A stretch of DNA of 64,000 nucleotides from Clostridia bacterium (GCA_017407325.1 JAFQWV010000022.1:62001-126000), one strand, 5' to 3'; shown: positions 16,610 to 25,431, numbered from the stretch's first letter. The notes: generated by a model from the letters alone, not told the origin. Program-made: numbers and translations.

Positions 16610-17314
16610 GTGAAGATTTTTGCAATAAGCGACTTGCATTTATCCACTACGGGCGAAAAGCCTATGGACGTGTTCGGCGGTGTCTGGACTAATTACGTTG
16701 AAAAAATCAAGCAAGATTGGTCGGATAAAGTGTCGGACGACGATATCGTGTTAATCAGCGGTGACATAAGCTGGGCTATGAAGCTTGAAGATGCGATTAT
16801 TGACCTTGACGAGATAAAGGACCTAAAAGGTAAAAAGGTTATGATTCGTGGAAATCACGATTATTGGTGGAAAAGCTTGTCAAAAATAAGAAGTGCGTTA
16901 CCTAGTGGCTTTTTCGTTTTGCAAAACGATGCGATTAAAATAGAAAAAACGGTAATTTGTGGAACGCGTGGATGGACGTGCGAAGGCTCGCCCGATTTTG
17001 GGAAAGAAGATAAAAAACTCTATCTTCGCGAAGCCGAAAGGTTGCGCCTTGCGCTAATAAATGCTCAAAAAGTGCGCGAATATGGCGATAAACTGATAGT
17101 TATGATACATTTTCCACCGTTTAACGTGCGTAGAGAGAATTCACTTTTTACCGAGTTATTTGAAAGCTTTAACGTAGACGCCGTGGTTTACGGACACCTT
17201 CACGGAAAAGACTCTCGCGCAGATAGAAAGCTTACTAAAAACGGAATTGATTATTATCTTACAAGCTGTGATCAAGTAGATTTTAAGCTTACGGAAATAG
17301 AATTAGGAGAATAA
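16610..17314 (+). CDS. Metallophosphoesterase (calcineurin-like)
   Basis: The 234-residue protein has the standard metallophosphatase series: ISDLHLS, SGDISWA, RGNHDYWW, MIHFPPF and YGHLHG. These bind two metal ions. The GTG start follows AAGGAGA and abuts the previous stop. The substrate is unknown; cytoplasmic relatives hydrolyse phosphomonoesters, diesters or nucleotides. Confidence 0.85.
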   Translation: MKIFAISDLHLSTTGEKPMDVFGGVWTNYVEKIKQDWSDKVSDDDIVLISGDISWAMKLEDAIIDLDEIKDLKGKKVMIRGNHDYWWKSLSKIRSALPSGFFVLQNDAIKIEKTVICGTRGWTCEGSPDFGKEDKKLYLREAERLRLALINAQKVREYGDKLIVMIHFPPFNVRRENSLFTELFESFNVDAVVYGHLHGKDSRADRKLTKNGIDYYLTSCDQVDFKLTEIELGE

Positions 17315-17315
17315 G

Positions 17316-18116
17316 ATGGAATTTTTTAAGGGTTTAGGCGATTGGTTTTCGCAAAACGGCTCAAGGCTAGGTTTTACTTTACTTTTAATCGTTTTGAGTT
17401 TGTTTTTAATGATGCTAATTTCAGCAATCATTAAAAAAATAATGCTTAGAAGCACGGTTGACAACGCAGTAATTTCTTTCGTGGTGTCGGTGTTTAAAAT
17501 TATTTATTTGATAGTAGTAATTTTTGTTTGTGCAAGCGTTTTAAAATTTGATACGGCATCTCTTGTAGTGGGACTATCTACTATAGCGCTTGCGGTAGGT
17601 CTTGCGCTTAAGGATTCTTTCTCGAACCTTGCAAACGGCGTTTTGATTTTGATAAACAAGCCTTTTAAAAGTGGTGACCACGTAAAGATTAACGGCGTTG
17701 AAGGAAAGGTTTGGATGGTGAAATTGTTTACTGTCGAGCTTGTGACTTTCGATAACGTAAAAATAGTAATGCCTAACAGCAACGTTCTTAACAACGAAGT
17801 AATCAACTATTCGGCGTTTCCTGTAAGGCGTATAGATTTAATATTCGACGTATCGTACGACAGCGATTTAGATAAGGTCGAAACCGTGCTTAATCGCGTT
17901 ATAGCCGAGCATCCACAAATATTACACGACCTTGAGAATAGTGTGACACTTACAAATCAAGCAGATAGCGCGATCGAGTATACCGTAAAAGCGTGGGTGG
18001 ATACTCAAGATTACGCTTTGGTAAAAAATCAACTTATAAAAAAGGTATATCAAGAGTTTGTAAAAGAAAATATTGAAGTGCCTTATCCACAGCTTGACGT
18101 TCACGTTAAAAAATAG
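17316..18116 (+). CDS. Small-conductance mechanosensitive channel (MscS family)
   Basis: The 266-residue membrane protein has about three N-terminal transmembrane helices. The pore-lining segment is rich in Gly/Ala (VVGLSTIALAVGLALKDSFSNLANGVLI). It is followed by the MscS beta domain (KPFKSGDHVKINGVEGKVWMV, IVMPNSNVLNNEVINYS). It would release solutes on hypo-osmotic shock. It begins one base after the phosphoesterase stop, so the three genes are probably co-transcribed. Confidence 0.92.
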   Translation: MEFFKGLGDWFSQNGSRLGFTLLLIVLSLFLMMLISAIIKKIMLRSTVDNAVISFVVSVFKIIYLIVVIFVCASVLKFDTASLVVGLSTIALAVGLALKDSFSNLANGVLILINKPFKSGDHVKINGVEGKVWMVKLFTVELVTFDNVKIVMPNSNVLNNEVINYSAFPVRRIDLIFDVSYDSDLDKVETVLNRVIAEHPQILHDLENSVTLTNQADSAIEYTVKAWVDTQDYALVKNQLIKKVYQEFVKENIEVPYPQLDVHVKK

Positions 18117-18123
18117 GTGCGCT

Positions 18124-19311
18124 ATGAAAAAGATTTCTGTTTTATTAATCGCTATTTTTGCGCTTTTCGTCGCTTGCGTTCCAAAAGCTGCAAAAGCAGA
18201 CGAAAATAATTTTTATATAGAATACGACACCGAAAAGGTAGCAATGCTTGGTGGTAAAGAATTTACTTTAGACCTTTTTGGCGCAACTAGCGAAGTTGAG
18301 TGGCAAGTCCATAACGGACTTTTATGCGATATCGTCGGGGATAACCAAAGTGTAACGGTTATGCCAAAATCAAGTGGTGTTGCTATAATTTCAGCTAGGT
18401 GTGGCGATTTAGTTTGCTATGCAGAGATTAATATTATTGATATAGCAAATTCGCAAGATGCGAAAATCGTAGTCGAAAGCTTCAACCGTGCTGGCGAAGC
18501 CTATTCGATAGGTTTTTCAGCATCTGGCTATGAGAAATTTTACAACTTCCAAGGCGAGTGGAGGGTGACCGACTCAAACGGTAAAGCCGTTCCGATTACC
18601 TTAAACGGCGAAAAAATTACCGTTGAAAAGGAATATTCGTTCGAAGGTGAATATAAAGTAAATTTAACGTCACCGGGGTTTTCTCCGTTTGAAGAAACTG
18701 TTACTGTAAGTCAGCTAAACGTAGATGAAATTTTGAATAAAGTTCTCCCGATTTTAGCAATCGCAGTAATGGTTATTTTAGTGCTTGTCATTTTGGGTAA
18801 ACGACTTAGTTCTAAGTTAAGCGCGGTCTATAAGTCGGTTAACGCATATATTTCAAATTATGAAAAAGTAAAAGTTAAAATTAATAAGGGCGTAAATAAA
18901 TTAATTTTTAACGATAAAGTTGCTAAACTATCGCTATCTTTAAAAAACGTAACGAGTAACGTTCAAATGCTAAATATGGATAGCTTTGGCTATTATCAAA
19001 GATTGCAAGATTTATTAATGAAAGCATGTAGCGTGCTTGACGCAGCGCTTGTTTACAAAAATTATGACGAAACTTTTTCTAAAGACTTTTTTGATAAGTT
19101 TGAACAAATATATCTTATTCCTTGTAAAACTTTAACAGAGCAACTTTTAGCGATAGAGAAAAAGCCTGTAAAGCAACCGCTTACAGACGTTGAAAAAATT
19201 AACATGGATTCTCAGGAAAGAAAAAAACAGTTTGGCGTAAAAAAATACAACTGTATAGAAGACGTATTAAACGCAGGTAATTCTTGTGAAGACGACGAAG
19301 ATGATGATTAA
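18124..19311 (+). CDS. Single-pass membrane protein with Ig-like ectodomain
   Basis: The 395-residue protein starts MKKISVLLIAIFALFVACV, either a lipoprotein-like signal or a signal peptide cleaved after AKA. An extracellular beta-rich region (about 30-210) contains bacterial Ig-like strands. A transmembrane helix lies at about 215-238 (VLPILAIAVMVILVLVILG). A cytoplasmic helical region follows, with an acidic tail (EDDEDDD). The start at 18124 is set by the signal peptide; a longer in-frame version would overlap the MscS gene. No family recognised. Confidence 0.65.
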   Translation: MKKISVLLIAIFALFVACVPKAAKADENNFYIEYDTEKVAMLGGKEFTLDLFGATSEVEWQVHNGLLCDIVGDNQSVTVMPKSSGVAIISARCGDLVCYAEINIIDIANSQDAKIVVESFNRAGEAYSIGFSASGYEKFYNFQGEWRVTDSNGKAVPITLNGEKITVEKEYSFEGEYKVNLTSPGFSPFEETVTVSQLNVDEILNKVLPILAIAVMVILVLVILGKRLSSKLSAVYKSVNAYISNYEKVKVKINKGVNKLIFNDKVAKLSLSLKNVTSNVQMLNMDSFGYYQRLQDLLMKACSVLDAALVYKNYDETFSKDFFDKFEQIYLIPCKTLTEQLLAIEKKPVKQPLTDVEKINMDSQERKKQFGVKKYNCIEDVLNAGNSCEDDEDDD

Positions 19312-19314
19312 TAA

Positions 19315-19346
19315 AACGGCTTGCAAACCACAATTTGCAAGCCGTT
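19315..19346 (+). terminator. Terminator-like hairpin
   Basis: A 13-bp perfect stem (19315-19327 with 19334-19346) has a 6-nt loop. Only a weak T tract follows. Cassette B1 begins 7 nt later. Confidence 0.6.
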
Positions 19347-19353
19347 ATATTTG

Positions 19354-19475
19354 ATGATTTGCAAGCGTTGCTTGCATGATTTGCTAACTGTAGTTAGCAT
19401 GATTTGCACTCTGCAAGCAGATTGCATGATTTGAAAAAACAAGTTTTTTCATTTTGGTCGAAAGCGCTTTGCGCT
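19354..19475 (+). repeat. Hairpin-linker cassette B1 (linker ATGATTT)
   Basis: Four hairpins lie at 19361-19375, 19383-19398, 19406-19425 (one mismatch) and 19433-19450. Each is preceded by an identical ATGATTT linker (19354, 19376, 19399, 19426). The end motif ATTTTGGTCGAA (19451-19462) is followed by a last hairpin, AGCGC-ttt-GCGCT. It meets cassette B2 tail to tail. Confidence 0.8.
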
Positions 19476-19499
19476 CCGTTAAAAATATATAATAATACG

Positions 19500-19691
19500 G
19501 CAATTTTTTAAAATTGCGCGACAATAATGCAAATCAAACTGATTTGCAAATCATGAAAGTTTGTAAAACTTTCAAATCACGAATAACGCAAGTTATTCAA
19601 ATCATGAAGATTTATCTTCAAATCATTTTTAAACGACAGTTTCGCATATCAAGCAAAACTTTGTTTTGCATATCGCGTAGCCATAGGCTAC
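19500..19691 (-). repeat. Hairpin-linker cassette B2 (linkers TCGATAT-like then ATGATTT)
   Basis: Read on the minus strand from 19691, hairpins at 19677-19691 and 19653-19669 are followed by GCGATAT and TTGATAT linkers. After an irregular unit come hairpins at 19606-19619, 19581-19598, 19555-19573 and 19529-19547, joined by ATGATTT or GTGATTT. The end motif ATTATTGTCGC (19518-19528) is followed by a last hairpin at 19500-19517. So two linker families are joined in one cassette, which converges on B1. The 450-nt gap 19312-19761 holds only these structures and the next promoter. Confidence 0.8.
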
Positions 19692-19699
19692 TATTTAGG

Positions 19700-19728
19700 T
19701 TGCTTTTCTCTTTTTTCTATGGTACAAT
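19700..19728 (+). promoter_or_regulatory. Promoter of the pectate lyase gene
   Basis: TTGCTT (19700-19705), a 17-nt spacer and TACAAT (19723-19728) lie 33 nt upstream of the start codon. Confidence 0.7.
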
Positions 19729-19761
19729 ACTATTAAGATGATATAGCAATAAGGGGTAATA

Positions 19762-21627
19762 ATGAGAAAAATATTATTAGTATGCTTATGTTTAATGCTA
19801 GTTGTTGCAATTTCTGCTTGTGGCTCGCAACCTAGTACGAGTGAAAGTAACTCTTCGACAAATCAAGGTCAAAATAGCGTTGTGACTTCAAGCACATCTC
19901 AAAACACAAACGGTTCAACGCAAGGAACGGCTAATTCTACACAAAATCCTATAACTTCTAACGGAACAAATTCCGTTCAAGGTGAAACAAGCTCACCAAG
20001 TACACCAAGTACACCAAGCGTGCCAAGTGTACCAAGTGCGCCAAGTGCGCCGGTAGAGCTTCCGTCAAACGGCGAAACGACAAAGACGGGGGATATAAAA
20101 ATTTTATCATCCTACGGTGGTTTAGAAACGGCGTACCTAACCTGGGAAAGCGCAAATTGTGACAGCTATAACGTTTATTACAAAAAGACCGGTGTTTCAG
20201 ATTGGACAAAAATTGATAAACAGCTTATAAGAAAATATCCTGACTGTTACCGTGCTGACGTTTTGGGGCTTAGTAAAGGCGATTACGATATTAAAGTCGT
20301 ACCTGTAAACGGAAGTAGCGAAAAAGACAGCGCGTCATCTCAAGTTAAAGTATCGGTAAGCGCGCACGCACGTGAAGGCTTTGCTTTTTCTAATGAGTCA
20401 CCAAACAAAACGGCGTCGGGCGCGTATAACGACGACGGAACTTTAAAGGCAGGCACACAAGTTTTATATATCACAAAAGATAATTTTAACACCGTTTCTT
20501 TAGACGTTATAAAAGACAGTAAGGGAACGAAAGTTACGGCAACGAGTCTTATTGAGATTTTGTATTACCGTCAAAAGGGATATGATAAAACGCCACTTTC
20601 TATCCGTATGATAGGAACTATAACTGAAAACGATATTACTTGGGCAACTTCCAACGTTCAAGCAAGCGAATTTAATTACGTTGAACTTAAAAAATGTTCA
20701 AACGTAACTTTTGAAGGGGTTGGAAGTGACGCAACCTGCTACGGCTGGTCGTTAAAAATTCGTGCTGTCAACAACGTTGAAGTTAGGAACATAGGCTTTA
20801 TGCTATTTAAAGACGACGGCGTTACTATTGATACAGACAACAATAACGTCTGGATTCATAACAACGACTTTTTCTACGGTGGAACGGGAAGTGATAGCGA
20901 CCAAGCAAAGGGCGACGGCTCGTGCGATAATAAGAAATCTGACTATTTAACCGTCTCATATAACCACTTCTGGGATAGTGGTAAAGCAATTTTATGCGGT
21001 ATGGGCGACACTGCTAACTACTATGCAACCTTCCATCATAATTGGTTTGACCACTCAGACTCGCGCCATCCAAGAATCAGAGTTGGAACGATTCACGTTT
21101 ACAACAACTACTACGACGGCGTTTCTAAATACGGAATTGGTGTAACGACAGGCTCGTCTTGTTTTAGCGAATCAAACTATTTCTTAAACACTAAAAAACC
21201 TATGCTTTCATCAAAGCAAGGAACTGACGCACTTGGCGAAGGAACCTTCTCAGGTGAAACAGGAGGTATTATTAAAGCGTATGGAAATATTTTCGATAAA
21301 ACTTCTATGCCGATAGATTACGCAACTAATAACACAAGTTTCGACTGCTATACAGTAACGGATAAATCAGCTCAAATTCCGTCAAGCGTTAAAACGCTTT
21401 TAGGTGGAACAACATACAACAATTTTGATACTAAAAGCACTATGTACAGTTACGTTCCACATCAAGCAAGCGACGTGCCAAGCGTTGTAAAATCGTATGC
21501 AGGAAGAATCGGTGGTGGTGATTTTAAGTGGTCGTTTACCGATAGTGATAACACAAACTACGACGTAAACACTGCACTCAAAAACGCAATTATGGCTTAT
21601 AAAACAAGTTTAGTAAGCGTTGGCTAA
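19762..21627 (+). CDS. Pectate lyase lipoprotein (PL1-like)
   Basis: The 621-residue protein is predicted to be anchored outside the cell by a lipobox (VAISAC). A Ser/Thr/Pro linker to about 107 includes a TPSTPSVPSVPSAPSAP repeat. A fibronectin-III-like domain follows (about 110-200), then a right-handed beta helix. Motifs such as VWIHNNDFFYGG, AKGDGSCDNKKSDYLTVSYN, HHNWFDHSDSRHPRIR (catalytic-type Arg) and VYNNYYDGV are those of PL1 pectate lyases. These cut polygalacturonate by calcium-dependent beta-elimination. Carbohydrate uptake genes are not adjacent. Confidence 0.88.
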   Translation: MRKILLVCLCLMLVVAISACGSQPSTSESNSSTNQGQNSVVTSSTSQNTNGSTQGTANSTQNPITSNGTNSVQGETSSPSTPSTPSVPSVPSAPSAPVELPSNGETTKTGDIKILSSYGGLETAYLTWESANCDSYNVYYKKTGVSDWTKIDKQLIRKYPDCYRADVLGLSKGDYDIKVVPVNGSSEKDSASSQVKVSVSAHAREGFAFSNESPNKTASGAYNDDGTLKAGTQVLYITKDNFNTVSLDVIKDSKGTKVTATSLIEILYYRQKGYDKTPLSIRMIGTITENDITWATSNVQASEFNYVELKKCSNVTFEGVGSDATCYGWSLKIRAVNNVEVRNIGFMLFKDDGVTIDTDNNNVWIHNNDFFYGGTGSDSDQAKGDGSCDNKKSDYLTVSYNHFWDSGKAILCGMGDTANYYATFHHNWFDHSDSRHPRIRVGTIHVYNNYYDGVSKYGIGVTTGSSCFSESNYFLNTKKPMLSSKQGTDALGEGTFSGETGGIIKAYGNIFDKTSMPIDYATNNTSFDCYTVTDKSAQIPSSVKTLLGGTTYNNFDTKSTMYSYVPHQASDVPSVVKSYAGRIGGGDFKWSFTDSDNTNYDVNTALKNAIMAYKTSLVSVG

Positions 21628-21651
21628 AATATGCTTTCATATTATATATAT

Positions 21652-21681
21652 AAAAGTCGCAAGGTGTCCCTTGCGACTTTT
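21652..21681 (+). terminator. Terminator of the pectate lyase gene
   Basis: A 13-bp stem (A4 plus GTCGCAAGG with CCTTGCGAC plus T4) has a TGTC loop. Confidence 0.85.
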
Positions 21682-21697
21682 ATGCGCTTTGCTATAT

Positions 21698-21838
21698 GCA
21701 AAACGATAGTTTTGCTCGATATGTTGCTTTACGCAACTCGATATGCGAAATAAATTTCGCTCGATATGTTGCCTTACGCAACTCGATAGCAATTTGAAAG
21801 CAAATTGCGTAAAGGTCGAGCAGTTTTTTAAAAACTGC
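21698..21838 (+). repeat. Hairpin-linker cassette C (linker TCGATAT)
   Basis: Five hairpins lie at 21698-21715, 21723-21737, 21745-21760, 21768-21782 and 21789-21808. They are separated by TCGATAT (21716, 21738, 21761) and TCGATA (21783). The end motif GTAAAGGTCGAG (21809-21820) leads into a last hairpin at 21820-21838. It fills the space between convergent genes. Cassette D has the same linker and nearly the same end motif on the opposite strand. Confidence 0.8.
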
Positions 21839-21882
21839 CGTCTATTTTTTATTAAAAACTTAGAAACCCATTATTGCGACGC

Positions 21883-22368
21883 TTATAAATATTTTCTGAA
21901 TTCGCTTATAAACATTTGTCGGTTGATGCCGTCTTTAGTCCAAAACGTCACTAGTGGTAAGCGCGCTTTTTTGCAGATTTTTCTAACGCTTTCGTCGCGC
22001 TCGATTCTATCTTCTCGGTTGTGTGACGGGTCGTTAATTTCTATAAGAAGCAGGGGTGTTAAATTTTTATCAAACACGCCAAAATCAATATTTCTAAAAA
22101 GCTCCGACCTAAACCCAGGCGTTTCCTTGTTGATAACGGTTGCAAGATTTATTTGTGGTAAAACGATATAACGAGAACCTAATATTTCAGTAAACTCTTT
22201 ATAATATCTCTTTTCAAGCTCGGTCAAAAGGCAGTCTTTTTTCGAGTAGCGAATCCTGTTTTGTGACAATAATTTCGCGCCTAAAACTATTGCGACGGTA
22301 ATTAAAAGGGCAATACCCACAGCCACAAGAAGTGGTACGTATTCAGTTTGCATAAGTAGTAAATTCAT
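21883..22368 (-). CDS. DUF2726 nuclease-fold membrane protein
   Basis: The 161-residue protein has one N-terminal transmembrane helix (about 10-33). A cytoplasmic domain follows with LTELEKRYYKEFTEIL, VLPQINLATVI, NIDFGVFDKNLTPLLLIEINDPSH and RDESVRKICKKARLPLV. These match DUF2726, a restriction-endonuclease-like fold. The D/E-x-N pattern around FGVFD and IEIND could be a nuclease centre, but activity is not established. It is convergent with the pectate lyase gene. Confidence 0.75.
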   Translation of the reverse strand: MNLLLMQTEYVPLLVAVGIALLITVAIVLGAKLLSQNRIRYSKKDCLLTELEKRYYKEFTEILGSRYIVLPQINLATVINKETPGFRSELFRNIDFGVFDKNLTPLLLIEINDPSHNREDRIERDESVRKICKKARLPLVTFWTKDGINRQMFISEFRKYL

Positions 22369-22642
22369 ATATCCATTTTACTACAATTTATTGCTTGCGA
22401 CAAGTTTTTTGCACCTATATTTTGTGTTATATGTGGATAAATGAGCCAAATTTAACCAAAAACTAAAATTTGTATATAAAAATTATTAATTTTTTGTAAA
22501 AATTTTAGATAATCGACTTATACGCGAACTTTTATTTCGTCACACGCTGTAAAAGATAATAAATAAAGATATTCGTATACACAAAACGGATATTTCGACG
22601 GTTTTGATTGATGAAAAATTTAATAAAAATTGCGAAAAACTG

Positions 22643-22671
22643 TTGTAAAAGCGCATAAAGTATGATAAAAT
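22643..22671 (+). promoter_or_regulatory. Promoter of the 875-residue membrane protein gene
   Basis: TTGTAA (22643-22648), a 17-nt spacer and TAAAAT (22666-22671). The 362-nt gap upstream (22369-22730) otherwise holds AT-rich DNA, one perfect DnaA-box-like TGTGGATAA and one copy of the TATAAGTCGATTA motif (22510-22522, minus strand). Confidence 0.7.
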
Positions 22672-22730
22672 ATATAGCAAGTTAGACTATATAAGCGCGC
22701 GTGGGCGCAAATTCGAAAAAGGAGAAGAAT

Positions 22731-25358
22731 ATGGGCGTAAAAGCGAACAAAAAAATAGCCATTTTTATACTAGCGACTATTTTTATGCTTACTTTGTCAG
22801 TCGGCATTTTGGGTAGAACGGCTACGGCAAAAGCAGACGTGGTTACCCTTCAAACGGTTACCGATTTTTACGATGAGTACAAAGATTTAGAGTCGCTTAA
22901 AACTATCGATCCGTACGATAACTTCTTCTCGTTTTACGAGCAATATACTTTGATGGAAGACGCGTCTTTCTATCAAAAAATGCAAGATTTACTTGCCGTT
23001 GCGTTAAGCTACGATTCGCTTAGAAACGATTTTTCAAAAGACAATTACGACGTTGGCGATTGGTTGAAAATTGAAAAAATCATTCAAAACGCAGGAAAAG
23101 ACGTAATGGTTACTGACGGCACTTTTGATAAAGACGAGCTTTTAGGTATAATTTCTAAGGCTAACTCGTCTATCGTTTCTAACTATCAAACAAAAGAGCA
23201 AAAGTTTAACGCGTTAAAGGCTGAAGCAATCGACGAGATTGAAAAGGTTAAACATTCACTTTTAGAAGTAAACGAAAAGAATCCTGACGGCTCGGTTGAA
23301 ACAACCGTTGGCTTTTACGATAAGACTGCAAAAACTGACGTTGAAGAAACGGCAGAGGCAAGAATTTTAGATATCGAACAAATAGCTTTCGAAACGGAAA
23401 ATTCAAGCGATTTAGTTAAGCAGTACAAAACGGATGCAATTAATGCGTTAAAGGCAATTGAGCCAAACGATATAGTTCGTGCGTCAAACATGATTATGGA
23501 CTATTACGCAATAGACGCAGATATTGAAGCGACTGAAGAAAACAAAAATCTTTTGAAAAACTCTGCAAGAGAGTTCTGTTCAAAGGTTAAAGAAAATTTA
23601 TTGCCACTACTTAGCACTGAAGTAAGAAAAGATTTAAGCGCGAAAATCAGTATGATTGAAGCGTTCCCAAGTGAAGACTTTATTCCAAGCGATTTTGAAG
23701 AAAATCTTGGCGAAGTTATTCAGACCGAAGACGGTGCAGTAGTTATAAGGGCAGTTTTGTTAGGCGAAGAAAAGCCAGAGCCTATCAAGGTTTTTCCAAG
23801 TAACGCAATCGTAAAGGTTTACGACAGCGCAAACGGTGCAGGTAAACAAAACGCTAATAAGAGTATTCAAGATAAAAACAAAGAGCTCTCCGTTGCGTAC
23901 TTTACCTATATTGATATCTGGGCAGGATCTTCTGAGTGGACGCCTATTACTCAAACAGCTGAAGGTGCAAAAGTTAGTTACCAAGTGGAAATTGACTTAA
24001 ATAAATATTACGCTAATTACGTAAACGTAACAGGCGACGGACTTTTAGAAAACTTATTTAAAAACGTAAGCTTTATTCAGTCGAAAGTCAAAAGCTCTGA
24101 CAAGGTAGAAGAAATTTTTGCAACTGAAAATTATATTAAAAATTTAGCGGATAAAACCGGTAGTTCGCTTATGTACTATTACAGTAAAGGCGAAACGACG
24201 GCACTAAATTACACGCTTAACGACGGAGGTATTTTAATGTTTGAAACCAGCAACTTTGGAACTTTCGCAAGCTCATCAAACGCAGGCGGAATCCTAACCA
24301 ATCCAATCTTATGGATCGCCATTGCTCTTGTTATCGTTCTATTAGCAATCATTATCTTAGTTTTAATCTTGAGAAACTTAAAATATACGTTCAAGTTTGA
24401 AACTTTCGGTGGAACTAAGATTAAACCTGTAAAGGCTAAACTTGGCGACGTATTCCCAATGCCTGACGATCCGACTAAAGAAGGCTTTATCTTCGGTGGT
24501 TGGTATTTAGATGCTGATTGCACTAAGAGATTTATCGACACAAGCGTTAAAAAGAGAAAAGGTCAAAAGGTTTTCGCTAAATGGCACGAAGAAAATCTTC
24601 CTGAAAAGATCGTTAAGTACTACGAAGCATTAAGAAACGAAATTTTATGCTACGGTAAAGTTGGCGCACTTGCTAATACAGGCTTACAAGAAAAAGAAGT
24701 TTTAGCTAAACTCTTTGCTGAAAACGAAGGCGTTTCTTTAAACGTTGCTCTTCCTGTTAAGCGTTTAACTAACGCTGGCTACGACGTTGAAGTTGACGAC
24801 GAAAATCCACAAACTCCAGCTTTATTTATCGTTAACGATAAGCAAAGCTTAAAAGAAGGTAAAGAAATTATCGCTATGCTTATGGGCGTTAAGGGCTTAC
24901 AAAATATCGGTCCTAACGAAGAACCTGAACCTATGAGCCTTGAAGAAAGACAAAAAGGTTTCGTATTCGCTATCGAAAACGACAGAGTTGTAGTAAGTCT
25001 TTCTGACTACTTTGAATACCTACGCGTTTACGCTAACAGTTTCGCAGTATTTAGTCCTGCTCCTGGCTTAGAAGACGGCGCTATGCTTACCAGAATGTAT
25101 CTCGATAAAGATTGCATCAATCTTTACCTTGCATTATCACCACGCGGAAGCTTGGTTGACGCAAGCGAAAAATTCGAAGATACTCCAGCACTCTTCCAAG
25201 TTAGAGATAATATGGAAGACGTACAACGCGCATGCGATTATATCGACAAGGTTATGTCTTCTAACGGCTTAGAAAGAAGAAACGAAAACTCTAACGGTAT
25301 GTCACTCAAAGCACCAAAGAGAGGTTGCGGCTGCGGTTACCAAGTAACTTTAAAGTAA
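22731..25358 (+). CDS. Large membrane protein with InlB-like repeat and duplicated C-terminal domain
   Basis: The 875-residue protein starts MGVKANKKIAIFILATIFM after AAGGAGAAG; an in-frame GTG 30 nt upstream lacks such a site. A signal peptide ends near AKADV. A long helical, probably extracytoplasmic region reaches about residue 515, and one transmembrane helix lies at about 520-545. An InlB B-repeat-like module follows (about 552-617, FETFGGTKIKPVKAK, FGGWYLDADCTKRF). Two copies of a roughly 100-residue domain come next (about 623-725 and 743-847). The tail is KRGCGCGYQVTLK. The repeat and both domain copies lie on the opposite side of the membrane from the N-terminal region. Function unknown. 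Confidence 0.7.
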   Translation: MGVKANKKIAIFILATIFMLTLSVGILGRTATAKADVVTLQTVTDFYDEYKDLESLKTIDPYDNFFSFYEQYTLMEDASFYQKMQDLLAVALSYDSLRNDFSKDNYDVGDWLKIEKIIQNAGKDVMVTDGTFDKDELLGIISKANSSIVSNYQTKEQKFNALKAEAIDEIEKVKHSLLEVNEKNPDGSVETTVGFYDKTAKTDVEETAEARILDIEQIAFETENSSDLVKQYKTDAINALKAIEPNDIVRASNMIMDYYAIDADIEATEENKNLLKNSAREFCSKVKENLLPLLSTEVRKDLSAKISMIEAFPSEDFIPSDFEENLGEVIQTEDGAVVIRAVLLGEEKPEPIKVFPSNAIVKVYDSANGAGKQNANKSIQDKNKELSVAYFTYIDIWAGSSEWTPITQTAEGAKVSYQVEIDLNKYYANYVNVTGDGLLENLFKNVSFIQSKVKSSDKVEEIFATENYIKNLADKTGSSLMYYYSKGETTALNYTLNDGGILMFETSNFGTFASSSNAGGILTNPILWIAIALVIVLLAIIILVLILRNLKYTFKFETFGGTKIKPVKAKLGDVFPMPDDPTKEGFIFGGWYLDADCTKRFIDTSVKKRKGQKVFAKWHEENLPEKIVKYYEALRNEILCYGKVGALANTGLQEKEVLAKLFAENEGVSLNVALPVKRLTNAGYDVEVDDENPQTPALFIVNDKQSLKEGKEIIAMLMGVKGLQNIGPNEEPEPMSLEERQKGFVFAIENDRVVVSLSDYFEYLRVYANSFAVFSPAPGLEDGAMLTRMYLDKDCINLYLALSPRGSLVDASEKFEDTPALFQVRDNMEDVQRACDYIDKVMSSNGLERRNENSNGMSLKAPKRGCGCGYQVTLK

Positions 25359-25373
25359 TTTAAATAAAACGAT

Positions 25374-25407
25374 AAAGCGCAATTCCAAATTTTGGGATTG
25401 CGCTTTT
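25374..25407 (+). terminator. Intrinsic terminator
   Basis: A 13-pair stem, AAAGCGCAATTCC with GGGATTGCGCTTT (one T-G pair), followed by T residues, lies 16 nt after the stop codon. Confidence 0.8.
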
Positions 25408-25431
25408 AAAATAGTTTAAAGGGGGCAATAA

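Noticed and set aside
19354-19691. CRISPR-like array
   Set aside because: The constant part is only 7 nt and the variable parts are perfect palindromes of 14-20 nt, not unique spacers. No cas genes are in the window.
22369-22730. Possible oriC (one perfect DnaA box TGTGGATAA at about 22433 in AT-rich DNA)
   Set aside because: Only a single good box is present, there is no cluster, and dnaA lies 20 kb away. One 9-mer in AT-rich DNA is not enough.
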